In this document: piece after piece, positions 26,017 to 35,328 of the stretch
Position numbering within the stretch: position 1 is the first letter of the stretch
How the letters are laid out: the number at the start of each line of letters is the position of its first letter
NCBI RefSeq assembly: GCF_900108875.1
Contig: NZ_FNYJ01000003.1
Span: forward strand, 455,969-519,968
DNA from: Pseudomonas sp. NFR16
GTDB lineage: Bacteria > Pseudomonadota > Gammaproteobacteria > Pseudomonadales > Pseudomonadaceae
Direction: 5' to 3'
DNA length: 64,000 nt
The notes under the pieces: generated by a model
Database searches by the model: none
Seen by the model: the letters and a program-made list of their open reading frames with translations, nothing else
Told to the model about the DNA's origin: nothing
Translations under genes and position numbers: made by a program

Positions 26017-28089
26017 ATGAGCAGCAAATCATCGAAAAAGTTCGACCTTCTCAGGTTCGCATTGGCAGGCGCTATCAGCCGGGAGAAAAAACGCCTGACA
26101 CTGAATGAAGGTGTTCTGGACTTGTTGTCAGCGCCGGTGCCACCGGACTGGTGGAATGGCGATGTGCAGTTCGCAGGGCTGGTTCCCAGAGAGGACCAGG
26201 AAAAAGACATGGAGATCCGAATTGACGGGTGGCCTGAATATGCCGAGTCGGGTGATAGCGACATCCTGCAGTTTCAGTGGAAGCCAGCCGCCTCCAGTGA
26301 TTGGCAGGACGCGCAAGGGCCCATTACTGTTCCAGGGGCCAACCACCCAGGAGACTTTCCGATTGCCTTGAATCTGGCGAGCTCCAACTTTGCTGTCGAA
26401 GGCCGGTTCGAGCTGCGTTATTTCGTAGATCTGTGGAATTCGACGAGGACCTATTCTGAGGTCTCGACCTTTATCATCGACAAGACCCCGCCTAATGCCA
26501 ATCAGTCACCCAATAAACTCACGTTTTCCGATGTCTCGATCGGTTCGGACGGTATCACCGGCGAATATCTGGCCGCCAATGACGGGGTGGAAATCATCAT
26601 TGCGCCCTATGGCGACAAACAGACGGGTGATTCTCTGGAACTCTATGTGCATAACGAGAACACACTGCCGACGGACCCCGTGTTCACCAGCGAGCTGGGT
26701 CCCAGCGAGCCAGATAAAACCGTGAAGATGCAAGTGCCTGCAACAGCCTTCGATAACCTGAAGGACGGGACGATATTTCTGTACTACCGGCTGGTGGACA
26801 AGGTTGGTAACCGTGGCGCTACCTCGGATAATGCGCAAACAGGGCTTTTCATCAAGCCGCTACCTGTCGCGCCGCTGGACGCGCCGTTGGTGCCGCGCAT
26901 TGACGACGACGGGGTTTTGAATCTGGATGACGTGCTGCTGGGGGACAACCTGGTCGAGATTCCCCTTTATGAGAATTGGCTGGAAGGGGACCAGCTCATC
27001 CTGACGTGGGGCACGTCACCAACCCCGGTGTTCCATGAGATGACCAGCGCGCAGGACCCCATCATCCTCAACGTCCCCTACACCACCATATTGGCGCCCG
27101 CCTATGGTGCAGGGCCTGGCGAGGTTGCCACGCCGATCAGTTATGACGTGAGGCGCGGCAATCGGACGTTCGGCTCGGATACCACGACCATCGCTGTCGA
27201 CTTTTTCGTGCCCGGCCCGGTCAACCCTGATCGACCCAGACCGATCAATCCAAACCTGCCACGGGTCACGGTACGCGGGACCGGCCCGAACCCGGCCGAT
27301 AACCTGCTGAACGCCGATGATGCAGACCTTCCAGTCGACGTGACGTTTGACCTGTACGACCCCATCGGAACCGGAGAGCGAATTATTCTCTATTGGCACT
27401 CGCTGGATCATCCCGTCGGGACTTTCAACCCTGTGACGGGCGCGCCAGGCAGTCCATATACATTGACGGTGCAGTGGGACGACATCAAGGACCTGCCCAG
27501 CAGTACCGAAGTGGCGGTTTTCTACACCGTGGGTCTTGCCGATGACAGCGGCAATGTCGAGTCGTGCGTTCCCACGCTGGTAGACGTGTCGGCGGCGCTG
27601 CCGATCATCCTGGCCGCGCCAGAGTTTCCGGATGCGGTCGAGTTGCCCAGCGGTGAACTTATCCTCAACTGCGACTCCTTCATTGGCGCCGACCAGCACG
27701 TGACGGTCAACGTGCCGGGCAACGCTCCACTGCTCAAGGGCGGGGAGACGCTGACATTCAGTTGGCAACCCTATAGCGACAGCGTGGGTACCGTGCCGGA
27801 AGGAGCCCCTATCGTGCATAATAAAACGATCACAGCGGACGAGGCGATCGAGGGATTCGTTGAGCTATTCGCGCCGTTCGACACGCATGTGTTTCCTGCG
27901 GGCCGAAACGGTTCGGTGAAGCTGACGTACACCTCGGATACTGTTCCCCCGATGGAGGGGTCGCTGTTGATTCGCTGTTCGTCGGTGAATGCGGGAGGGA
28001 CGTGCCCGCCGAACTCTATCCGCTCGGCGGGAGGTAAATGCCCGCCGATCTTCGTCCGCTCGGCCCGTCCTGTATTGGGCAAAATTTGA
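26017..28089 (+). CDS. Ig-like repeat protein, second island gene
   Basis: 690 residues, start supported by AGGGAGA eight bases upstream. It follows the first island gene by 66 bases and is its paralogue. About five Ig-like modules are visible, with turns such as GDSLELYVHNEN, GDQLILTWG, GERIILYWH and GETLTFSWQPY. The C-terminus carries a short tandem duplication with the pattern AGG-x-CPP-x-x-x-RSA (about residues 660-685). The N-terminus is basic (MSSKSSKKFDLLRFALAGAI) but not a convincing signal peptide. Function unknown. Confidence 0.8.
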   Translation: MSSKSSKKFDLLRFALAGAISREKKRLTLNEGVLDLLSAPVPPDWWNGDVQFAGLVPREDQEKDMEIRIDGWPEYAESGDSDILQFQWKPAASSDWQDAQGPITVPGANHPGDFPIALNLASSNFAVEGRFELRYFVDLWNSTRTYSEVSTFIIDKTPPNANQSPNKLTFSDVSIGSDGITGEYLAANDGVEIIIAPYGDKQTGDSLELYVHNENTLPTDPVFTSELGPSEPDKTVKMQVPATAFDNLKDGTIFLYYRLVDKVGNRGATSDNAQTGLFIKPLPVAPLDAPLVPRIDDDGVLNLDDVLLGDNLVEIPLYENWLEGDQLILTWGTSPTPVFHEMTSAQDPIILNVPYTTILAPAYGAGPGEVATPISYDVRRGNRTFGSDTTTIAVDFFVPGPVNPDRPRPINPNLPRVTVRGTGPNPADNLLNADDADLPVDVTFDLYDPIGTGERIILYWHSLDHPVGTFNPVTGAPGSPYTLTVQWDDIKDLPSSTEVAVFYTVGLADDSGNVESCVPTLVDVSAALPIILAAPEFPDAVELPSGELILNCDSFIGADQHVTVNVPGNAPLLKGGETLTFSWQPYSDSVGTVPEGAPIVHNKTITADEAIEGFVELFAPFDTHVFPAGRNGSVKLTYTSDTVPPMEGSLLIRCSSVNAGGTCPPNSIRSAGGKCPPIFVRSARPVLGKI

Positions 28090-28113
28090 GGTAGCAAGGC
28101 GCTATCAGGCCTG

Positions 28114-28147
28114 GGCAAGACTGCATAGTTGCGGTCTTGCCTTTTTT
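28114..28147 (+). terminator. Rho-independent terminator after the second Ig-like gene
   Basis: GGCAAGACTGC (28114-28124) pairs with GCGGTCTTGCC (28131-28141) around a 6-base loop with one wobble pair, followed by six T (28142-28147). Confidence 0.92.
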
Positions 28148-28186
28148 CGCGGTCGGATTTAAAGACGAGAGGTAATAATTAATTAT

Positions 28187-28270
28187 CGTAGGATGCTACG
28201 CTCAAAACGTTAGGAAGAATCCTACATAGCTGCAAATTTGAAGAAGGTAGTCTTCGCGCCCTCATCCTAC
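28187..28270. promoter_or_regulatory. AT-rich leader with small palindromes upstream of the autotransporter
   Basis: Between the terminator and the autotransporter start lies an unusually AT-rich stretch. It contains CGTAGGATGCTACG (28187-28200), TAGGAAGAATCCTA (28211-28224) and a further ATCCTAC at 28264-28270. The repeated TAGGA/TCCTA half-sites look like regulator binding sites; no regulator can be named. Confidence 0.45.
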
Positions 28271-28320
28271 GGCGCTTCTAAGCAGTTCCGCGGGAATGGC
28301 GTTTATTCCATGGAGCTGAC

Positions 28321-30756
28321 ATGAACTCATCCCGTCCTTTGTTTTTCCGCTATTTCAAACCCTCGACTTTCATCTCGCTCGCGCTTTGCATCAGCGCCGC
28401 TGCCCAGGGTCGTGTCCTGCTGCCGGGCGAGTCCGTCACCGTCAGCTCAGGTGACACGCCAGAGAGCTGGAGCATGGCCACAGGGGCGACCCTGAACGTC
28501 AATGCAGGTGGCCAGATTCTGGATGTGGGAGGCAGCGGGGCCAGCACGCTCAATCTCAACGCCGGGAGTTCTGCGGGCCTGATCGTTCTGGATGCGGGCT
28601 CGGTGGCAAACATCATCGGCGCGACGATCGCGTCAACCAACACCGCCCCTGCCTTTACAGCGAACGGCACGCTGGCGACGTTGACCAACTCTTCGGTGAC
28701 CGGCGCAGGCATCGGCATTTCCGGCGTCCAAGTGGCAGGCGGCCCCGGGAATACCTTCCTCATTAATGGGGGGAGCGTCACGGGCGTCACGGGTGGGATG
28801 CGGCTATCCGTTGGCAGCAGCCTGGATGCGACCGGTACAGCCATTCAGGGCACCGGCGCCAACAGTTTTGGGATTCAGGCATTCAATTCGAACATGACCC
28901 TGCGCAACAGCACGGTGAGCGGCGGGCTCAACGGCATCAGCTACCGGGGCAGCACCGGCGCCTCGGGAACGGTCGAACTCGTGGGCACTCATGTCGAAGG
29001 CGCGAGCGGCGCCGCCATCCAGATATCAGGGCAGGGCGCGGCCGTTACGGCGAATCTCAACCTGCTCAACGGCACCACGCTCACCGGCGGCAATGGCAAC
29101 GCGCTGGAGGTGACCAACAACGCTACCGCCACCGTGACGGTGCAAGCCAGTGACTTGCAAGGCAATATCGATATTTCCGATGACAGCACCGCTGACCTGA
29201 CTTTCGATCAGGGCAACCTGGCCGGCAATATTTCTGCCGATGGCAGCAGTACCGGCAGTTTGACGATGAATAACGGCTCGACGCTGATCGGCAATGTGTC
29301 AGGCGTGCATGACATCAGCCTCAGCGCCAGCAGGATGACGGGCGATATCACCAGCGACGGCACCGGTGTCGTCTTGCTGGAGAATGATTCGGTCTTCACC
29401 GGCAATCTGATCGATGTCGATCAGTTGACCGTGGGCGATCCTTCGATCTGGAACATGACCGCGTCGAACAGCATTAACACGTTGGTGATGGACACCGGCA
29501 CGGTGAAGTTCGGTGCCGCCAGCGAGTTCTATCAACTGAACGTCGGCACGCTGTCGGGTACTGGCACCTTTGTCATGGATGTCGACTACGCCACGAACCA
29601 GCATGACACCCTTGTGGTGAGTGGTTCTGCGACGGGCAGCCATACCTTGCAGATCGCAGGATCCGGCGTCGACCCGGCTTCACCGCAGCCCTTGACCGTC
29701 GTGCAGACCGGGGGCGGCAATGCGACCTTTGCCCTGGCGGGCGATCGCGCGGTGGACGTGGGGACTTATTCCTACCAACTGGCGTCGACGAGCAACGGCG
29801 CGGGCGGGACCGACTGGTTTCTCGATCCGAGGACAGCGACGATCAGTCCTGGCACGCGCTCGGTGCTGGCGCTGTTCAACACCGCACCGACGGTGTGGTA
29901 TGGCGAGCTGACCTCCCTGCGCAGCCGGATGGGTGAATTGCGATTCAATGGTGGAAAAGCCGGTGGCTGGGTGCGCTCTTATGGCAACAAATACAACGTC
30001 GATGAAGCATCCGGTGTGGGTTATCAGCAGACGCAGCATGGCCTGTCGCTGGGTGCCGATGCGCCGCTGCCGATGGGTGACGGTCAATGGCTGATCGGTG
30101 TGCTCGCCGGCCACAGCACTTCTGATCTGGACATCAGCCGTGGCACCTCAGGCACCGTGAAAAGCTATTACGTGGGCGCCTACACCACCTGGCTGGATCA
30201 GGCCAGCGGTTACTATTTCGACGGCGTGCTCAAGCTCAACCGCTTTCGCAACGATTCGAAAGTCAGCATGAGCGATGGCACACGTGCCAAGGGCGATTAT
30301 GACAACGACGGCCTGGGCGGTTCGGTGGAGTTCGGACGCCACGTCAAACTGGACGACGGTTACTTCGTCGAGCCCTTCACTCAATGGGCTGCCGTGGTGA
30401 TTCAGGGCAAAGATTATGGCCTGGACAACGGCATGCAAGCGCAAGGGGACCGTACCCGCTCGCTGCTGGGCAAAGTGGGCGTGACCGCAGGGCGCAACTT
30501 TGCGATGGCGGGCGGCAGTGTCGTGCAGCCGTATGTGCGGGTGGCGGGGGTGCACGAGTTCGCGAAGAACAACGAAGTTCAGGTCAACAACAACGTGTTC
30601 AACAACGACTTGTCCGGCTCGCGCGGTGAGTTGGGTGCCGGTGTTGCCGTGGCATTCTCGGACAGCCTGCAGTTACATGCTGACTTCGACTATTCGAATG
30701 GCGAGCACATTGAACAGCCATTCGGGGCGAATGTGGGGTTGCGGTATAGCTGGTGA
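28321..30756 (+). CDS. Classical (type Va) autotransporter with pertactin-like passenger
   Basis: 811 residues. A signal peptide runs to about residue 29 (LALCISAAAQG). The passenger (about 30-520) is rich in Gly/Ser/Thr/Asn repeats of beta-helix type (ATLNVNAGGQILDVGGSG, SVTGAGIGISGVQ). A pertactin-like junction (STSNGAGGTDWFLDPR) leads to the C-terminal beta-barrel (about 540-811: GGWVRSYGNKYNVDEASGVG and SYYVGAYTTWLD), ending in an aromatic tryptophan as outer-membrane proteins do. GGAG precedes the ATG. No protease triad is evident, so adhesin or surface protein is the best guess. Confidence 0.92.
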   Translation: MNSSRPLFFRYFKPSTFISLALCISAAAQGRVLLPGESVTVSSGDTPESWSMATGATLNVNAGGQILDVGGSGASTLNLNAGSSAGLIVLDAGSVANIIGATIASTNTAPAFTANGTLATLTNSSVTGAGIGISGVQVAGGPGNTFLINGGSVTGVTGGMRLSVGSSLDATGTAIQGTGANSFGIQAFNSNMTLRNSTVSGGLNGISYRGSTGASGTVELVGTHVEGASGAAIQISGQGAAVTANLNLLNGTTLTGGNGNALEVTNNATATVTVQASDLQGNIDISDDSTADLTFDQGNLAGNISADGSSTGSLTMNNGSTLIGNVSGVHDISLSASRMTGDITSDGTGVVLLENDSVFTGNLIDVDQLTVGDPSIWNMTASNSINTLVMDTGTVKFGAASEFYQLNVGTLSGTGTFVMDVDYATNQHDTLVVSGSATGSHTLQIAGSGVDPASPQPLTVVQTGGGNATFALAGDRAVDVGTYSYQLASTSNGAGGTDWFLDPRTATISPGTRSVLALFNTAPTVWYGELTSLRSRMGELRFNGGKAGGWVRSYGNKYNVDEASGVGYQQTQHGLSLGADAPLPMGDGQWLIGVLAGHSTSDLDISRGTSGTVKSYYVGAYTTWLDQASGYYFDGVLKLNRFRNDSKVSMSDGTRAKGDYDNDGLGGSVEFGRHVKLDDGYFVEPFTQWAAVVIQGKDYGLDNGMQAQGDRTRSLLGKVGVTAGRNFAMAGGSVVQPYVRVAGVHEFAKNNEVQVNNNVFNNDLSGSRGELGAGVAVAFSDSLQLHADFDYSNGEHIEQPFGANVGLRYSW

Positions 30757-30764
30757 TTCTGACT

Positions 30765-30794
30765 ATCGGGAGAGCTCCCTCAAGCTCTCCCGAT
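30765..30794. terminator. Perfect 12-bp hairpin between convergent genes
   Basis: ATCGGGAGAGCT (30765-30776) and AGCTCTCCCGAT (30783-30794) form a perfect stem with a 6-base loop. It fills the 42-base gap between the autotransporter and the convergent large Ig-like gene, where a shared bidirectional terminator is expected. Confidence 0.8.
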
Positions 30795-30798
30795 TCAC

Positions 30799-33700
30799 TC
30801 ATATGGCCAGAACGCCGCAGTAGCTGCCAGGTAGCGTGACGGTTCCTCTTCCTTCCTCACCTGTGACCACGTTTTTGGTGTAGTTCTGTAAAAATCCGGC
30901 ACCATCGGTTGACCAGTATGGAAAGTTCCCCATAGGAAATGTACTCCCGTATAGGCTGTAAATACTACGAAGCTGGCCCATATTCATCAGATGTAATCCG
31001 AGGGCTGCGGCCTGTCGGTTCGCATCTTTGTAATCACGCTTGCCAATTCCGTGCACCAACGTCACATTTGAAACCGTCACGGTATAAGAGCCTCGACGGC
31101 CCTGCTGGTCCTGCACCGTAATAGTAGCTGTACCGTTCGACACCGAGATGATGAAACCGGTGTTATCGACTAATACTTTTGACGTGTCACTCGACGAATA
31201 ACTGTAGGGCGCCACCCCGCTGGAAGGGTTCCTGCGATACGTAGTCCCCGCTGGCCAATTTAGGGGAACGTGGCCTGGATAGTCTGCCAGCCCCCAAAAT
31301 GCTCCATTCAGCGACACGGGCGATGTATCCAGCACGAAATCCGGTATCGGCGATACCACGTTGAAGCTGCGAGTCGGCGATGAAGGATTGTCGCCATATT
31401 TCCCGACAGCCTTGATGCTGTGGGAACCGATGGGCACTCCCACGGAGCGACTCCACGCGCCGTTACCGCCCGCTGTTTCCGTGCCTTTGGACACGTTATT
31501 GTCGAAGACCTCTACCTGCTCGTTGGCCACAGCCGTGCCCGACACCGTTACCGTCGTGTCGGTTATGTTACTTCCCTGACCAACCTCCCCTCGGGAGTCG
31601 CGTACGCTGAGCGTGGGCGCCGTGGCAGCTTGAACGTTTAATGCCCACGCTGAAGACACCGGACTATTCGCATAAAGCGCTCTGGCGGTCAGACTATGCG
31701 CGCCGACCGACAGGCCACTCACCGACCGCGACCAGTCGCCACTGCTGTTCACGCTGGCAGTGCCTTTGGACGCGCCGCCGTCGAACACCTCTACGGATTG
31801 ACCGATCGAGGCCTTGCCCGAGGCGGTGACCGTATTGGCGTAGGTCGAGCCGCCATTGGTCACGGGGTTGCCCTGTGGATCCTCGACCCTGGTGATGGTC
31901 GGGGTGACGACGGCGGTGATGGTGAACTTGCGCTTCGGTGATTCCGGATGGCTTGCGTAGTCGGCCTTGGCCATCATGGCATGCACTGCCACGCTCAACC
32001 CCTTCAGCTCCAGCGTCCATTGTCCGCCCGCATCAGCCCTGGCTTTGCCTTTGGAATCTGCGCCGTCGAAAATTTCCACCTCCAGATTCGCGCTGGCACT
32101 GCCCGTCAGCACCACCGTGGTGTCCACGGTAAAGCCGTCGGGTGGGATTTCAACGGTGTTGGAGTCTTTGACGCTGTTGATTGTCGGCGTGACCGCCTGC
32201 GTCACAATAATCGTCCACTCCGTCGATTCAGGCTGCGTCCCATATAGCGCCTTGGCTTTGAATGCATGCGAGGCGACCGTCAAATCTGACAGCGTCATCG
32301 ACCAGGCACCTGCACCGTTTGTACGCGCCGTGCCTTTGGAGTCTTTGCCTTCAAACAGTTCGATCTGCTGATCGGGGCTGCCTTGGCCAGACAACGTGAT
32401 ACTGGTTTCGACCGTGCTGCCGCCGTTGCTGATCGGGCCGTTGGAGCCGACCGCCTGAGTGATCGTCGGCGTCAGGTTGGCGACCACTTCAAACCGACGG
32501 GGCTGCGAGATCAGGCCGCTGCCATCCAGCGCGTGGGCCGTAAGGCTGTAGTTTTTGATCTTTAACCCCGACAGATCGATGTTCCATGCGCCGCTGCCAT
32601 TTGCACGGGTGCTGGTCAGAGGCGTCTTGTCGTCGAGAATCTCGAGCTCAGCCTCAAGGGTCGACGTGCCGGTGAGGGCGACCGAGGTATCAAACGTGAT
32701 TGCGCCTTCGTTGACCTCGCCCTTGCTGTCCTTGACGCTGATGATCTGCGGACTGACCCAGTCATGGTGCAACTTGAAGGTGTACGTTGTGACGGGAAAC
32801 TGCACGGCCGTGCTTTCACTGGCCGTGCCATCGAAGGCAACGTTGCAGATCACTGTCAGGCGAGTGTCCTGGCCAAGCTTTTCCAATTCAGTGCGCGGCA
32901 GGGTGACCGACAGGCCGTCAGAGGCTTGAGCGCTGGTGAGTTCGGCTCCGTCCAGCAGCGTGATTGCATAGAGGCCGCCGCTGCTGCCTTCTCCTTCAAG
33001 CCGCAACCAGACTCGCTGGCCCGAAGCACTGAAGGGCCATTTGGCGACGGTGGTGGTGGCGTTGCCGGCGAACGTCGCCAGGTTTAGCGTCATCGTCTGG
33101 CTGTTTGCCTGCGTAATGACCGGGTGTGGCAGGTCCTTGTCTGGGTTGCCGAAGGGCAGTATGGGCAATCGCAATAGATCGGACGGCTTCTCAGCGGTGT
33201 AGCGTTTGACGCGATAGGACACGCTGACTTCCCGGCCAATATTCGCCCCGACCACCTGCGCAGGGATCGAGAAGTTGACCAGCCCGCTGTCACTCCCACT
33301 CGCTTCCTGATCGGCCGGAGAGCCAACTCCCGGACTGCCTAGCCAGATCTGCGTGATGTCGTCTTGTTCCTCCATGCTGGCGTAACTGACTTGAACCGTG
33401 ACGCCGTTCAGAGCGTCCATTGGGTCGAGGGGCTTGTCCTTGCCCGCTTCGAGGACGACAGGCGCGGGGAGTTCGCCGATCAGCTTGCCGATCACCAGGT
33501 TCAGTGTTGCCGAGTACTCGAACAGGCCGGTGGCGCCGCGCTTGAGTGTGTACAGCACCCTCACTTCGTCATTGATGTTGGGCTCGATCAGTGATCGAGG
33601 AATGGTGAAGTCGACCGGTTTGCCTGCAATGATCACGGTGATGGGGATCCAGGCGCTGCCGCTGCCCGTCCCCGGTTGACCCAGCCAATACCAGGTCAGC

Positions 33701-35295
33701 GTATCGCCATTGACCGTGCCGGCGTAGTTGACCCGTAGCGTGACATTCCCGGGGTTCACCTCGGGATCAAGCACCCCGTCCGGTGCTTCAACGATGATCG
33801 GCGCCGGTAATTGACTCACGTATTGGCCGACCTTGACGAACAGGTGCTCCGACACCCGCACATCAAAGATCTGCCAGGCATCGTTGGAGACCCGATAATT
33901 GACGTCGACTGTGCCGTTTTCGAGCAAGGCGATGTGTTCACCCGCCACAGGGATATAAACGACGTCGCCTACCTCGTTGTCGGACACCATTTGTTGGGCT
34001 TCATAGAGATAGGGCGCGCCGTCAACGCGGGTGCCCATCCAGACCAGATCGATCAGATCACCGTTGGCCATGCGGTCGTAAACCGGGATCTCTACATGAG
34101 CGCGTTCTGCATGCGGGTCGAGCACATCGCCAATCAGTTCCAGAATCCGTGGTATCTGCAGGGGCGCCACTCCGGTAATTTTCACGTTTGCCCGTTTCGA
34201 TGACTGCGGCGGGTCACCGTTGGCTTTGGTCAGGACATAAGACGCCTGAGCAGTCCCGTTGATAAGCTGGCGCACGAGTGCATTGGGCACGCTGGTGTCA
34301 TAGATTGCCGGAATGTTCGTAATGGTGACCGATTGGTTGTACGTCAGCGGGGCGCCTGCCTCCGTGGTGCCGAGCCATGTCATGGTCACGGTATCGTCGC
34401 GCTCGAACGGGTCTTCGGTGACAGGGATCTTGACCGTTACGGCCATGCTGCCCAGATTGCCCAAGTCGATCTCGCCATTGATTGCCTCCTGAATGATCGG
34501 AGCCGACAGCTTCCAGGCGCCGGCATCTACTGGCACGAAGGTCTGCAGTGACCATTGCTCGGAGAAATTCCAGACCTCGTCGTACACCTGATAGTGCACA
34601 AGCAGATTCGTGGAGTCGCCTGCCGCGAGTATCGCCTCCTGGTTAACGTCAATGACGATGGGGGCAGTGCCCGCAGCCTGCTCTTCGGTGATTACCCCGA
34701 AGAGCGGCACCACGCCCCACCGCAGCTCGACCGTGTCGCGAGCGGCCCGGCCCGGGTACGCAGCAATGGTCACCGGGATGCCATTCTTGGCCCACTGGGC
34801 ATCAACGCCGTTATCAATAACGTCCTGCGGCAGTTGCGGCGCCGCGAGTTCCGAGTGGCCGGGCAGATGTGGATCACTGTCCAAGCCGGCCGGGCGGTCG
34901 AGTTTGACCCGCAGGCGCAATGGCACGGATTCATCGGGCACGGTCGACCCGGTACGGATCAGGCTGTAGAGCACTTTTTCAGCCCAGTCGGGCTTGATCG
35001 GATCAGTTGGCAGATAAAAATACATGCGTTTGTCGATGTCGGCGTCGATAACGTCGCGCCCGCCCACGGGCACGCCGTCCCAATGGATGTCGACACGGTC
35101 GCCCACCTGCATGTCCTGCCAGGGGTCGACGGCGGCGAGCACACCGTTTGGGTTGTCTTCGACGATGCTGATGTTGACCCCGCCGTCACCGTCTTTAACG
35201 GGTGTGACCAGACCGCTGATCATCACCGGGCGCAGCGCGAGTGTTGAGTGGTCGTGGCCCAGTGGGGGGAAAAGGGTGCGTGAATAGCGTTTCAT
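30799..35295 (-). CDS. Large Ig-like/BIg repeat protein with BIg2-type C-terminal domain
   Basis: 1498 residues. Residues 30-870 hold about seven Ig-like modules of the island type, many opening with LPAPVVLEAGKDKPLDP-like segments and containing GDTLTWYWLG-like turns. Residues about 875-1314 hold five near-identical 85-90 residue bacterial Ig repeats (pattern G-x-VEVFD-x-G-x-SKG-x-A-x-V, then W-x-x-x-L-x-x-L and A-H-x-x-x-A-x-A-x-Y). The tail (about 1315-1498) has GVAPYSYSSSD, VDNTGF and NGTATITV, a BIg2-like fold, then a Cys-poor domain with FPYWSTDGAG. AAGGA precedes the ATG. No signal peptide. Probably the last gene of the operon starting at 42039. Adhesin-like; function unknown. Confidence 0.85.
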   Translation of the reverse strand: MKRYSRTLFPPLGHDHSTLALRPVMISGLVTPVKDGDGGVNISIVEDNPNGVLAAVDPWQDMQVGDRVDIHWDGVPVGGRDVIDADIDKRMYFYLPTDPIKPDWAEKVLYSLIRTGSTVPDESVPLRLRVKLDRPAGLDSDPHLPGHSELAAPQLPQDVIDNGVDAQWAKNGIPVTIAAYPGRAARDTVELRWGVVPLFGVITEEQAAGTAPIVIDVNQEAILAAGDSTNLLVHYQVYDEVWNFSEQWSLQTFVPVDAGAWKLSAPIIQEAINGEIDLGNLGSMAVTVKIPVTEDPFERDDTVTMTWLGTTEAGAPLTYNQSVTITNIPAIYDTSVPNALVRQLINGTAQASYVLTKANGDPPQSSKRANVKITGVAPLQIPRILELIGDVLDPHAERAHVEIPVYDRMANGDLIDLVWMGTRVDGAPYLYEAQQMVSDNEVGDVVYIPVAGEHIALLENGTVDVNYRVSNDAWQIFDVRVSEHLFVKVGQYVSQLPAPIIVEAPDGVLDPEVNPGNVTLRVNYAGTVNGDTLTWYWLGQPGTGSGSAWIPITVIIAGKPVDFTIPRSLIEPNINDEVRVLYTLKRGATGLFEYSATLNLVIGKLIGELPAPVVLEAGKDKPLDPMDALNGVTVQVSYASMEEQDDITQIWLGSPGVGSPADQEASGSDSGLVNFSIPAQVVGANIGREVSVSYRVKRYTAEKPSDLLRLPILPFGNPDKDLPHPVITQANSQTMTLNLATFAGNATTTVAKWPFSASGQRVWLRLEGEGSSGGLYAITLLDGAELTSAQASDGLSVTLPRTELEKLGQDTRLTVICNVAFDGTASESTAVQFPVTTYTFKLHHDWVSPQIISVKDSKGEVNEGAITFDTSVALTGTSTLEAELEILDDKTPLTSTRANGSGAWNIDLSGLKIKNYSLTAHALDGSGLISQPRRFEVVANLTPTITQAVGSNGPISNGGSTVETSITLSGQGSPDQQIELFEGKDSKGTARTNGAGAWSMTLSDLTVASHAFKAKALYGTQPESTEWTIIVTQAVTPTINSVKDSNTVEIPPDGFTVDTTVVLTGSASANLEVEIFDGADSKGKARADAGGQWTLELKGLSVAVHAMMAKADYASHPESPKRKFTITAVVTPTITRVEDPQGNPVTNGGSTYANTVTASGKASIGQSVEVFDGGASKGTASVNSSGDWSRSVSGLSVGAHSLTARALYANSPVSSAWALNVQAATAPTLSVRDSRGEVGQGSNITDTTVTVSGTAVANEQVEVFDNNVSKGTETAGGNGAWSRSVGVPIGSHSIKAVGKYGDNPSSPTRSFNVVSPIPDFVLDTSPVSLNGAFWGLADYPGHVPLNWPAGTTYRRNPSSGVAPYSYSSSDTSKVLVDNTGFIISVSNGTATITVQDQQGRRGSYTVTVSNVTLVHGIGKRDYKDANRQAAALGLHLMNMGQLRSIYSLYGSTFPMGNFPYWSTDGAGFLQNYTKNVVTGEEGRGTVTLPGSYCGVLAI

Positions 35296-35328
35296 GGTGA
35301 ACGTCCTTGTTGAGCGGGCACGGAGGCG

